DNA of 64,000 nucleotides. Origin: an uncultured Candidatus Saccharibacteria bacterium (GTDB lineage: Bacteria; Patescibacteriota; Saccharimonadia; Saccharimonadales; Saccharimonadaceae). The notes beneath the pieces were generated by a model, which saw only the letters and a list, made by a program, of their open reading frames with translations, had not been told where the DNA came from and searched no databases. Below are positions 55,080 to 63,400 of the stretch, one piece after another (within the stretch, counting starts at the first letter, position 1; each line of letters opens with the position of its first letter). The position numbers were made by a program, and so were the translations under genes. The DNA is taken from positions 320,366-384,365 of the forward strand of contig CALCYQ010000004.1 of NCBI GenBank assembly GCA_937906385.1. The letters run 5' to 3'.

Positions 55080-55748
55080 TCAATCTTTCTTCTGCAATAA
55101 TTCTATTGTGTCATAAAACACCAAGATGTCATCTCTTGACATTTCCAGAATATCCTCTAGACCCATTTCGCCATATTTTTGCACTAATTCGTCGCCCATT
55201 TTCACCAGCTCGTCATACTTTTTCTTCATCGCATCATTCTTTGCCGTATCTACTTTACTATATTCGTCATTAAACGCTTTCACTTGCGCGTGGTATTCTG
55301 CCAAATCGGCCGCATAGTTCGCAATCTTCTGATTTGCCGAGCTCTTCATCACCATTAAATCTTCGTCACTCAACTCGCCGTCGGTCGCTACTTTCAAGCT
55401 CTGCTCCGCTGCATATAATTTTTCTATCCGTTCGAAGCCAGTTTTTAGATTTTCGCGCTGATCTTTTGCGAAATCACTCTCGCTCACTTTTGCAAATCTA
55501 TCGGCAAGCTCCTTGTGTGCCGCCTCAAAATCCGCCCAAACGCCCAGTTCCTCATCTGTTAGCTTCTCGCTTTTAGCCTTCGTGTCAATAAATTTTTCAA
55601 TCGCGCCACGCGTCTCCGCTATTTTTACCAGATTCTCTTTATATTCATCTAGCGACCGCACCCGATGAATCGTTAGTCCACCAAACACCACACCCGCCGC
55701 GATGATACCTGCCCCTATAATAATCCCGATAACTACTGCCTTTTTCAT
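55080..55748 (-). CDS. Single-pass coiled-coil protein, unknown
   Basis: This protein is about 222 residues. The ATG at 55748 overlaps the TGA of the DUF3152 gene (TGATG), which indicates coupling; an upstream ATG 18 bases earlier is less likely. A membrane helix lies near residues 4-27. The rest is charged and helical with heptad-like Leu/Ala/Lys/Glu spacing, probably extracytoplasmic, with no cysteines. No family is recognised. Confidence 0.65.
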   Translation of the reverse strand: MKKAVVIGIIIGAGIIAAGVVFGGLTIHRVRSLDEYKENLVKIAETRGAIEKFIDTKAKSEKLTDEELGVWADFEAAHKELADRFAKVSESDFAKDQRENLKTGFERIEKLYAAEQSLKVATDGELSDEDLMVMKSSANQKIANYAADLAEYHAQVKAFNDEYSKVDTAKNDAMKKKYDELVKMGDELVQKYGEMGLEDILEMSRDDILVFYDTIELLQKKD

Positions 55749-56353
55749 CACAAACCGCTCACCCATAATTCACTATCTAGCGGCCACTCGTTCGCCGTGC
55801 AACCACGCAAGCCCGTCGACTGCTGCAGCATCACCGGCGCCACCCCATTCGCGCAATTCGTTAAATGATTATGTCCTAAGAAATGCCCAACTTCATGATT
55901 TATCACCATCTGGCGATATTTTTTCAAACTCTGCCCAGCGTTGTTATAGCTATCCGTCGCCAAACGCCACCGCTCGTCATTTATCAGCACATACGGCTTC
56001 ACTGTGCAGCTTAGCGTCGCTGAACATCCGCTTGGCGAGGCTGCCCGCACCTGCTCTCCCGAGGCCAACACTACGTGCAAGCGTCCACCCGACGAAACTT
56101 CTTTAAATATCACGCCCGCTCGCGCCCAGCCCGATGGCGAGCCTAACGTCTCGCGCACCAAACTTGCAAATTCCGTCTTATCCGCCAAAATCGTCCCACG
56201 GTAGCTAATGTCATAAGTCACCGTATAGGTCTTCCCAGCCTTTGCGCGTTCCGCCAAAATAGCTGCAGCATAACTATCATTAGTTTTCTGCAGCTCTATC
56301 TTGGTACGGCCCACCTCCGCTGATAGTATCAGGCTCAGCAAACCGTCAATCAT
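55748..56353 (-). CDS. DUF3152 metzincin-type peptidase
   Basis: This 201-residue protein has zinc motif HEVGHFLGHNH (His153, Glu154, His157, His163), a full HExxHxxGxxH metzincin site. The tail 'GVAPVMLQQSTGLRGCTANEWPL' matches, from memory, the C-terminal block of actinobacterial DUF3152 proteins, which are secreted. The N-terminus here has only a weak hydrophobic stretch (residues 3-13), so export is unclear. Four cysteines suggest two disulfides and an external location. It ends with TGA and is coupled to the next gene. Confidence 0.85.
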   Translation of the reverse strand: MIDGLLSLILSAEVGRTKIELQKTNDSYAAAILAERAKAGKTYTVTYDISYRGTILADKTEFASLVRETLGSPSGWARAGVIFKEVSSGGRLHVVLASGEQVRAASPSGCSATLSCTVKPYVLINDERWRLATDSYNNAGQSLKKYRQMVINHEVGHFLGHNHLTNCANGVAPVMLQQSTGLRGCTANEWPLDSELWVSGL

Positions 56354-56355
56354 TT

Positions 56356-57201
56356 TTACTCTTCGGTTTCAGTTTCTTCTTCGTCTTTTTTATCGTCGTC
56401 AGTTTTCTGCTTCTCAGCCTTCTCGGCTTCTTTTTGCGCATCGTCAACGTCTTCTTGCAAAGCTTCGCAGTCGATAATGCCCTTAATCGCCTTCGCCTCG
56501 TCGCCTTCGACGTTTTCGCACGGCTTCAAAGCATTCGTATTAAACTTACCAATCTGCCATTCGTCAGTCGCAATCCTACTGTAAGCAATAATGCGTTTCG
56601 TGCCGGTCGTCTGAATAATCCCTAGGCTCACCACCTTAAGGTAGCCATTACTCTTCACAAAGTTAATGCTTGGATCATCGTAGTCAATCTTATAATTTTC
56701 ACCAAATTTATCTGCGAGCAACTTGTCGAGCTTCGCCATATCGGTGCCATTGAAAATTTGCTTCTCTTGGCTCAAAGCTTCCACCGCAGACGATTGGTCC
56801 GAAGCGCCTACGAGTTCATATAGCGCCTTCAAGTTGCGATCCGTCGCCGTCTTTTCTTTATCGGCGGCATCTTTAGCATTAATTTGCATTACGGTAATCA
56901 CCACCGCAACTACCATACCAATACAGAAAATCGCCGTCACTCCCATCAAGGCCTTCGCGATATTCTTCCAAGAATAATCAACCGTCGGACGACCACTCAC
57001 TACGCCATTTGCGTTTGTCAGCGCAATCGTCATTTCTTCGGCCGGTTTTTTCTCGGCGTCAATTTTGGCTTGCTCTTCAGATGAGTTGAAATTTTCATAA
57101 GAAATATTTGGCCCACCAAATCCATCGAAGCCATCGCCACCACCAGTATTGCCTACTTCGGCATCTGGGTTAGGCGTAACTATATCACCATTTGGATTCA
57201 T
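56356..57201 (-). CDS. Single-pass membrane protein with acidic tail, unknown
   Basis: This 281-residue protein has a Gly/Asn-rich cytoplasmic head and one membrane helix near residues 85-108. An external domain (~110-245) has a cysteine pair (PCENVE..IIDCEAL). A Lys/Glu/Asp tail ends in repeated Glu-Thr. The plan matches the genes at 28684 and 32278. It begins the run of minus-strand genes down to 53597 and is 2 bases from DUF3152. Confidence 0.65.
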   Translation of the reverse strand: MNPNGDIVTPNPDAEVGNTGGGDGFDGFGGPNISYENFNSSEEQAKIDAEKKPAEEMTIALTNANGVVSGRPTVDYSWKNIAKALMGVTAIFCIGMVVAVVITVMQINAKDAADKEKTATDRNLKALYELVGASDQSSAVEALSQEKQIFNGTDMAKLDKLLADKFGENYKIDYDDPSINFVKSNGYLKVVSLGIIQTTGTKRIIAYSRIATDEWQIGKFNTNALKPCENVEGDEAKAIKGIIDCEALQEDVDDAQKEAEKAEKQKTDDDKKDEEETETEE

Positions 57202-57421
57202 TTATTTCTCCTAATCGAGTATTACTGCTCATATTTTACCATAAACGAAATCGCTTTTACAGCAAATATTAGTTTCGAAACTAGAACCCGCCAGATTGGT
57301 GGATTCTTCTTTAGTTTTATAAATAAAATCGTTCAGATGGGTGTTTTCTTCATGCAAGCGCGCCTTCCTTCGGCGAGCGAAGCACGAAAAAACGCCCAGA
57401 TGGGCGATTTTAACATAAAAC
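57202..57421. other. Intergenic stretch before tRNA-Ser
   Basis: No gene is seen. It holds a short palindrome (TAGTTTCGAAACTA), a block resembling the tRNA-side terminator in degenerate form, and the terminator itself (57386-57411). Confidence 0.4.
57386..57411 (-). terminator. Terminator behind tRNA-Ser
   Basis: GCCC-agat-GGGC core flanked by A and T runs, about 10 bases beyond the tRNA 3' end on the minus strand. Confidence 0.6.
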
Positions 57422-57511
57422 TGGCGGAGAGATGGGGATTCGAACCCCAGATACGGTTGCCCGCATACACGCTTTCCAAGCGTGCTCCTTCAACCACTCG
57501 GACACCTCTCC
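57422..57511 (-). tRNA. tRNA-Ser (anticodon GGA)
   Basis: A class II tRNA with a long variable arm: acceptor GGAGAGG with TCTCTCC, anticodon loop TTGGAAA (GGA), variable arm TATGCGGGCAACCGTA, T arm TGGGG-TTCGAAT-CCCCA and encoded CCA. Confidence 0.95.
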
Positions 57512-57641
57512 AGCTCCTCTCATTCTAACACAATCCCCCTCTCTTGTCATCCTGCCACACGCCTTGACTTTTTACGCTATCTGTGATATAATAGAAAGAT
57601 AGACTTTGTTCTAAGTTCTTATAGAAAGCGAGGTGTTTTTC

Positions 57642-57965
57642 ATGCATAGAAGACGCGTTTTTATCCTAACTCAGGACGGCTCCGTTCTTCCCGAGTCCGC
57701 TAAAGACCAAATCAAAATCATGCTAAACGACCCAGACGACACCGAATATCAATTCATGGAAGGCGATGATTGGCTTCCTGCCTATCGCGTTGGCTACAAT
57801 CTTCATCCGCAAAATGCGCTCGTCTTTCACGAGCATGACGATATTCGCACTGGCTTCTTTGTCTTCACCGATCCTGACCTACTTAACCAAATTTCGCGCA
57901 AGCTTATCGATACCGACAAAGACCGCACGTCATGGGAAGTCGTCCGCGATTTCGTCGACAGCTGA
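57642..57965 (+). CDS. Hypothetical 107-residue protein
   Basis: I do not recognise this protein. ATG 57642 has a GAGG site upstream; TATAAT at about 57585 is a candidate promoter. It is acidic, with no membrane segment and no cysteine. A patterned core 'YQFMEGDDWLPAYRVGYNLHP' suggests a small folded domain. It ends with TGA, confirming UGA as a stop. It forms a single-gene unit closed by a strong terminator. Confidence 0.65.
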   Translation: MHRRRVFILTQDGSVLPESAKDQIKIMLNDPDDTEYQFMEGDDWLPAYRVGYNLHPQNALVFHEHDDIRTGFFVFTDPDLLNQISRKLIDTDKDRTSWEVVRDFVDS

Positions 57966-57976
57966 ACACACTTTTC

Positions 57977-58003
57977 GCCGAGGCCTCGTGCCTCGGCATT
58001 TTC
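57977..58003 (+). terminator. Terminator after the 57642 gene
   Basis: GCCGAGG and CCTCGGC arms with a short loop followed by ATTTTCTT. Confidence 0.75.
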
Positions 58004-58066
58004 TTGCATAACTTTTTAACATATTCATTTTTATTTATCTGTTTTAAGAGGTATAATGTTAAAAGC

Positions 58067-59134
58067 ATGCCAAATCAAGACAACGAAACTATCATCGAGC
58101 TCAAGGCCGTCTCGAAGCGCTACGGCTTTGGTGACGCAGAATCTTATGCGCTTCATAATTTTGACCTCACGGTCAAACGCGGCGAATTTATCATGATCAT
58201 GGGCCCTTCTGGTTGTGGCAAAACTACTTTGCTCAACATTATCGGCCTCCTCGATAAAGCCACTTCCGGCGAATATAAGCTTGCCGGCAGATCCGTCGAT
58301 CGCATTTCTTCCCGTAAGAAAGCCCGTTTCCGCGCCAAAGAAATCGGCTTCATCTTCCAGAGCTTCAATCTCATCCCAAACCTTTCCGTTATCGAAAACG
58401 TTTCCCTACCGCTCATCTATAGTGGCTACAGTAAAACCCGCCGCCTCAAAATGGCCGACACCATCCTCGAGCATTTCCATCTCCGCGAGCGCGAATACTA
58501 CATGCCATCACAACTTTCCGGTGGCCAACAGCAACGTGTCGCTATCGCCCGCAGTCTCATCGCTAACCCAAGCATTATTCTCGCCGACGAGCCTACTGGC
58601 AACCTCGACAGTCGCAGTAGCCACATCATCATGGAAGAGCTTCAAGATATCCACGCTCTGGGAAACACCATCATCATGGTCACGCACAATCCCGCCCTCA
58701 CTACTTACGCTACCCGCGTAATCAATATGCTTGATGGCGAAATCGACACCGACATCAAGACTGTCGCCGACCAAGATTTGCCAAAGCCAGGCGACCCAGA
58801 AAAGATTTCCGTCCGCGTCCTTTCCAAGAAGAAAAAAGCCGTCGAGCTCGAAGTTGACTCCTCTTCCCCAGTCATTGTCTCTGGCAACAATATCACCATC
58901 GCCGGCCTCGACGATGACGACGATGAAAAACCTGCCAAAAAAGATTCCAAAAAATCTGACGAAAAATCAAAAGAGCCTGAGAAATCCGAAAAGAAACCGC
59001 GCTCCACGCGCAGTCGCTTTGGCAACATCATCAAAAAAGCCAAAAAATCCAAGCAAGAAAAGGCTCCCAAAAAGACCAAAATCGAAGTGAAGTCCGATAA
59101 AACGAAAAACTCTAAAACAAAGAAGGAGTCCTAA
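58067..59134 (+). CDS. MacB/LolD-type ABC transporter ATPase with a long charged tail
   Basis: The start at 58067 gives the normal N-terminus; TATAAT ends 9 bases upstream, and no SD is seen. Residues ~8-235 are a complete ABC ATPase: Walker A GPSGCGKTTLLN, signature LSGGQQQRVAIARS, Walker B ILADEPTGNLDS, H-loop 'MVTHN'. A further ~115 residues, absent from typical LolD/MacB ATPases, are rich in Lys, Glu, Asp and Ser and end in Lys/Thr repeats. The permease starts 3 bases downstream. The pair probably exports a peptide, lipoprotein or drug. Confidence 0.93.
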   Translation: MPNQDNETIIELKAVSKRYGFGDAESYALHNFDLTVKRGEFIMIMGPSGCGKTTLLNIIGLLDKATSGEYKLAGRSVDRISSRKKARFRAKEIGFIFQSFNLIPNLSVIENVSLPLIYSGYSKTRRLKMADTILEHFHLREREYYMPSQLSGGQQQRVAIARSLIANPSIILADEPTGNLDSRSSHIIMEELQDIHALGNTIIMVTHNPALTTYATRVINMLDGEIDTDIKTVADQDLPKPGDPEKISVRVLSKKKKAVELEVDSSSPVIVSGNNITIAGLDDDDDEKPAKKDSKKSDEKSKEPEKSEKKPRSTRSRFGNIIKKAKKSKQEKAPKKTKIEVKSDKTKNSKTKKES

Positions 59135-59137
59135 GCC

Positions 59138-60367
59138 ATGGCACTACTAATCAACACTCATCTCCATCTTGCTATTGACAGCCTCCGCCAAAATCGTGGC
59201 CGCACCTTCCTTTCCGCACTCGGTATCGCTATCGGCGTGGCGAGCATCGTCCTGATTCTCTCGCTCACCGGCGGCGTCAATCGCCTCATTAGCACTAGTA
59301 CCGACAAAAACAACGCAAACCTTATTCTCGTGCGCCCGAGTAACGGTAAAAACATCACCGAAAATATCATCGACGAACTCACTTCTAACGCCCAGTACGT
59401 CAAGTCTAATCTTGCCCTTGATGACGTTGATGTTCTCCGCCGCATCGATAATGTTTCTTCAGTCGCTCCGCTCGCGATTTCCAATTCCCCAGTCACCGTC
59501 AGCGACAAGGTCCATCAGTCCATGACCGTCGTTGCTACTAATTCCGACTTTATCAATATGGCCAATATCCATCTCAAAAACGGCCAATTCCTTGATTACG
59601 ACATTCGCGACGATGTCGCCGTTATCGGCTACAAAGCTGCTCTCCAAATGTTCGGCGGCCCAGAAGCTATCACTAAAACTTTTAAATATAACGGCAAGCA
59701 ATTCATGGTCATCGGCGTCATGGATGAGATTGATGATCCAATCAACTATAATAATTTCGACCTCGACAACTCAATTCTTATCAATATCGAATACGCCAGC
59801 ACCTTCGAATCGTCGCTTCAAATTCAACAAATCGACATCCGCACCACCACTACCGATGCCGTTGGCGAAGCGACCGCCAAAATCCAAGAAAAACTTACTC
59901 AGATCAAGAACGGCGACCAAAACTTCCAAGTTATCTCTGGCGAAAGTAATATGCATCCAGCCGGCGGCCTTCTTTCCATCGTTTCCAGTATGCTCACCCT
60001 CGTTGCCTCCATTTCGCTCATCGTTGGTGGCGTTGGCGTCATGAACATCATGCTTGTCTCCGTCTCGGAGCGCACGCGCGAAATCGGCATCCGCAAAGCT
60101 GTTGGCGCCTCCTCAAGCAACATTCTCCTACAATTCCTTTTTGAATCGCTCATTCTCAGTATCCTCGGCAGTCTCATGGGCTTCGCGCTCGGCTACGTCC
60201 TCGCCTTCCTCATTTCCCTTATCACACCATTCGCACCACACATCTCCTGGCAAATCCTCGGCATCACTGGCGCAGTCTCTCTTGTTGTCGGCGTTCTCTT
60301 TGGCATTTATCCAGCCGTCAAAGCCGCCAGCAAAGACCCGATCGCTTCCCTCAAATTCTACCGTTAA
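59138..60367 (+). CDS. MacB/FtsX-family ABC transporter permease
   Basis: This 409-residue protein has an N-terminal membrane helix (about residues 20-43) and a large external MacB_PCD domain (~45-270). Three C-terminal helices form the FtsX domain ('GGVGVMNIMLVSVSERTREIGIRKAVGAS' is the family signature). It forms the transporter with the upstream ATPase. No periplasmic adaptor gene is present, as expected for an organism without an outer membrane. Confidence 0.94.
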   Translation: MALLINTHLHLAIDSLRQNRGRTFLSALGIAIGVASIVLILSLTGGVNRLISTSTDKNNANLILVRPSNGKNITENIIDELTSNAQYVKSNLALDDVDVLRRIDNVSSVAPLAISNSPVTVSDKVHQSMTVVATNSDFINMANIHLKNGQFLDYDIRDDVAVIGYKAALQMFGGPEAITKTFKYNGKQFMVIGVMDEIDDPINYNNFDLDNSILINIEYASTFESSLQIQQIDIRTTTTDAVGEATAKIQEKLTQIKNGDQNFQVISGESNMHPAGGLLSIVSSMLTLVASISLIVGGVGVMNIMLVSVSERTREIGIRKAVGASSSNILLQFLFESLILSILGSLMGFALGYVLAFLISLITPFAPHISWQILGITGAVSLVVGVLFGIYPAVKAASKDPIASLKFYR

Positions 60368-60379
60368 TCAATTACCATC

Positions 60380-60411
60380 AAAAATATCTCCCAGTGATGG
60401 GAGATATTTTA
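60380..60411. terminator. Bidirectional terminator between the ABC permease and the giant gene
   Basis: AAAATATCTCCC and GGGAGATATTTT form a perfect stem with a 6-base loop between converging genes. Confidence 0.8.
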
Positions 60412-60421
60412 TTGTCCGCTT

Positions 60422-63400
60422 TTAAGCAGCGCGTCCGCCTTGCGGTTTAAAGGCACTCACGCTATTGTTTGCGGTACGTTCATAACCTGGCGTAAATGTC
60501 ACCGGCCGGCCATTACTATCTTTGATCGTAAAGGTAAACTTGTAATTCTCGCGATTGATAATACCGAGATCCTCAAGTTTCTTTAGCGAAGCCTCATCGA
60601 TATTCTTGCTCTTATAGCGCGAATTTCCCAAAATTCTGCGTTGCTCTTCCTCAAAAGTCATATTCCAGTTATAGAGCGCGTCACGCACTTCTTTCAGCTC
60701 AGATTCGTCCATCACTGGATTATGTGCTACCTTACGAATATCGTCATCGCTCATATTTACGCGAATATCTCCCGGCGTATAGAGCGTAATCGTATCCTTA
60801 TAGTCTGGCAACTGCCCCGCCTCCCAAACGGCATCTGGATCGATTTCATCTAGCGCATCGGCGTGCGCGCCATGTTTTGGCGCTGCCGTCACGCCGCTGG
60901 CTAGTTCGCCAGCATGATTTGACTTAATCAAACCAAAGGCTTCGACTGTCTTTGCAATATCGAGCGAATCCGCATCAAGTCCAGTTGTCTCATCACTATC
61001 TGCCTCAAGATATTTGCGACGCATATCGGACGGAATGCTATTCCAACGATCCAACGCAACTTTTGCCGTCGCAACGCGGTTCTCTGGCACAAGCGCCTTC
61101 AAGTCATCATCGCTAATCTCGACTAATGTTGCATGCGAATCGGCGTCTACCATTTCGTAAGCTTTCGTTGGCACACCTGGCAATTCAATGTCGCCCGGTC
61201 GGACTATGCGAGCAGTCGTCACTTCCGCAGTCGGCGCTTCTGCTGCTTCCGGCGCGGCTTTAGTGCTCACGCTTGCCTCAGCAGACGGATTTGGCGTTCT
61301 TGCGATTCTATCTGGACCATTCGTTGCTGGCGGATTCTCGCCAAATCCTGGTGGCGTCGTATAGACATCAATTATCTCGGCCGCAGTGCCATCATTCATT
61401 TTTGGCGGTCTTTCTCCGCTAACGGGCGGTTTTGGACTTGTAGGCGTTGGCGCCTTCGGCGGCGTTCCGCCACCGCTCGGCGTATCGTTAACCGGTACTT
61501 TCACACCTGTTGGTACGCGCACCTTTGCATCCCCGCTTCCCGTTCTACCACGCGTCAAGTTCTTGCGTCTAGCTGCACCAATCGCTGGGAAGCTCGTTAC
61601 GGCCATATCGAGCGTCTTATCAAAGCCAATCACATCTACGGTCGGAACGAAAGTCTCAACTTGAGTTGTAACCTCCGCTGGAATCTGGCCCGAGCCACCA
61701 AAGGTCCAAATTGACGAGAAGGTCTCCATGCCATTATTTGAACCAGTTGGAATGCCTGCCTGAATCTGGTAGAACGTGCAATCGCGAAGCATATCGCCAA
61801 CAACCGAATCCACGCTTGAATAATCCGGCACGATATTACCAGACGCATCAGTAATGGCATTAACCGCAATCGGCGCGCTATCTGGCGTTGCGCGCATGTA
61901 AAACTTCATGCCTTCGCTACCAATTTGACTCAAGTTATACGATTCGCCTGTCGATGGGTTCGAAGCAATGCCGCGTGCCACCGTATATGGCCCTTCGCCT
62001 GCACGGTAGTAACCTTGCAACTCTGTACCATCGGAACCATTCGTACCATTGTTTAACCAGCTACTACATTCGGAGTTGCCATTCGCCTTAAAGTATTCTT
62101 CACCAGATACCGTACCTTCGCTCACCTCGCGGACAGACTGACCTTGTTTCACGGTATAGCCCATATCCTCGAGTTCTTTCTGACGTTCTGGCGTCATACC
62201 TCTTACACCAACTGCCGCTTCCGTATCGACATGGACTACTTGCTTATTCAGACCGAGAGCGCCAGACAATAGTGTCGCCTGTGCGTTATCCTCATTCTTG
62301 AGGTGGAACACTCTATCAAAGACACCATATTGCTTCGGATCAAATGCCGCCACCACTTCTTGGCTAATAATCGACGTTGCGCCAGCCACTACCGCCGACT
62401 TCACGCCTTGTGCCGCTACGCGACGTGCGCGCAGCTTTCTAAAGGCCGTGTCTTTCGCAGATATATCTTTCTCGAATGATTGCGTTGCGCCTTTGATCGC
62501 TTTCGTCATTACATCACTATCAAATGCGACACCTTCTTTCTTCAGTGCGGCTTTTGCTTTCGCGCGGCTCACTGCAAGATCCATGCGTTGTTGTTCGATT
62601 ACCGCAACATCACCACTTGAGTAGCGAATCAAATCAATTCTACCCTTGCCCGTATCGCGGTCACTCAACTTCACCGCCGCTTCTGCTTCGGCTAATGCAC
62701 TCTTAATCTTTTCCGTATCGCCACTCGCTAATGCGTCATCAATATTCTTCGTATAAGTTTCAGCCGACCTTGCGCTATATTGTGTACGCTCCATCGACTC
62801 ATCATAACCAGTATCGCCTGCCGTTTCGCCTTGCGCCATTCTACGCGCCTGCGTCTCGCGATCTTTCGTCACACGATTACGTTCTTTCACGCTCGCGAGA
62901 ACACCGGCCGTCAATGCACCAACTGCCACTGGCACTACCGCCGGCGCCATCGTCGCACCAACCACAACCGTACCAGCACTAATTAAAGCCGTGCGCAAAC
63001 CGCTCTTACCAACATTCGTTGCAATACTAGCTGCCGTACCGATTACTTCTGGAGGCAAGATGCGCCCAATCGCACTATTTGACAAGCGTTCAGTAATCTT
63101 ATCTAATGCATCACGATGCGCTTCAGTGCGTACGTTACGACGTGCTTCGCCATTAATAAATGTGAAGCCATCCATAATCGACTCAATACTTTCTTGATGA
63201 TCGAAACGTTCCTTCGCAGCTTCCGCCACACCCATGAAGTTGCTTACCATCAAATCTGTATTCGCACCTTCATCGTTCAAACTCTTCTGGACCAAACGCA
63301 TCTGGTTTTCGAATTGTTCTTTCGTCAGCTTGCCTTGTGCATATTGCGAAATCGCGTCGTGCATACTACGTGTCGCCTCTGCTTCAACCGAATCGTCCCC

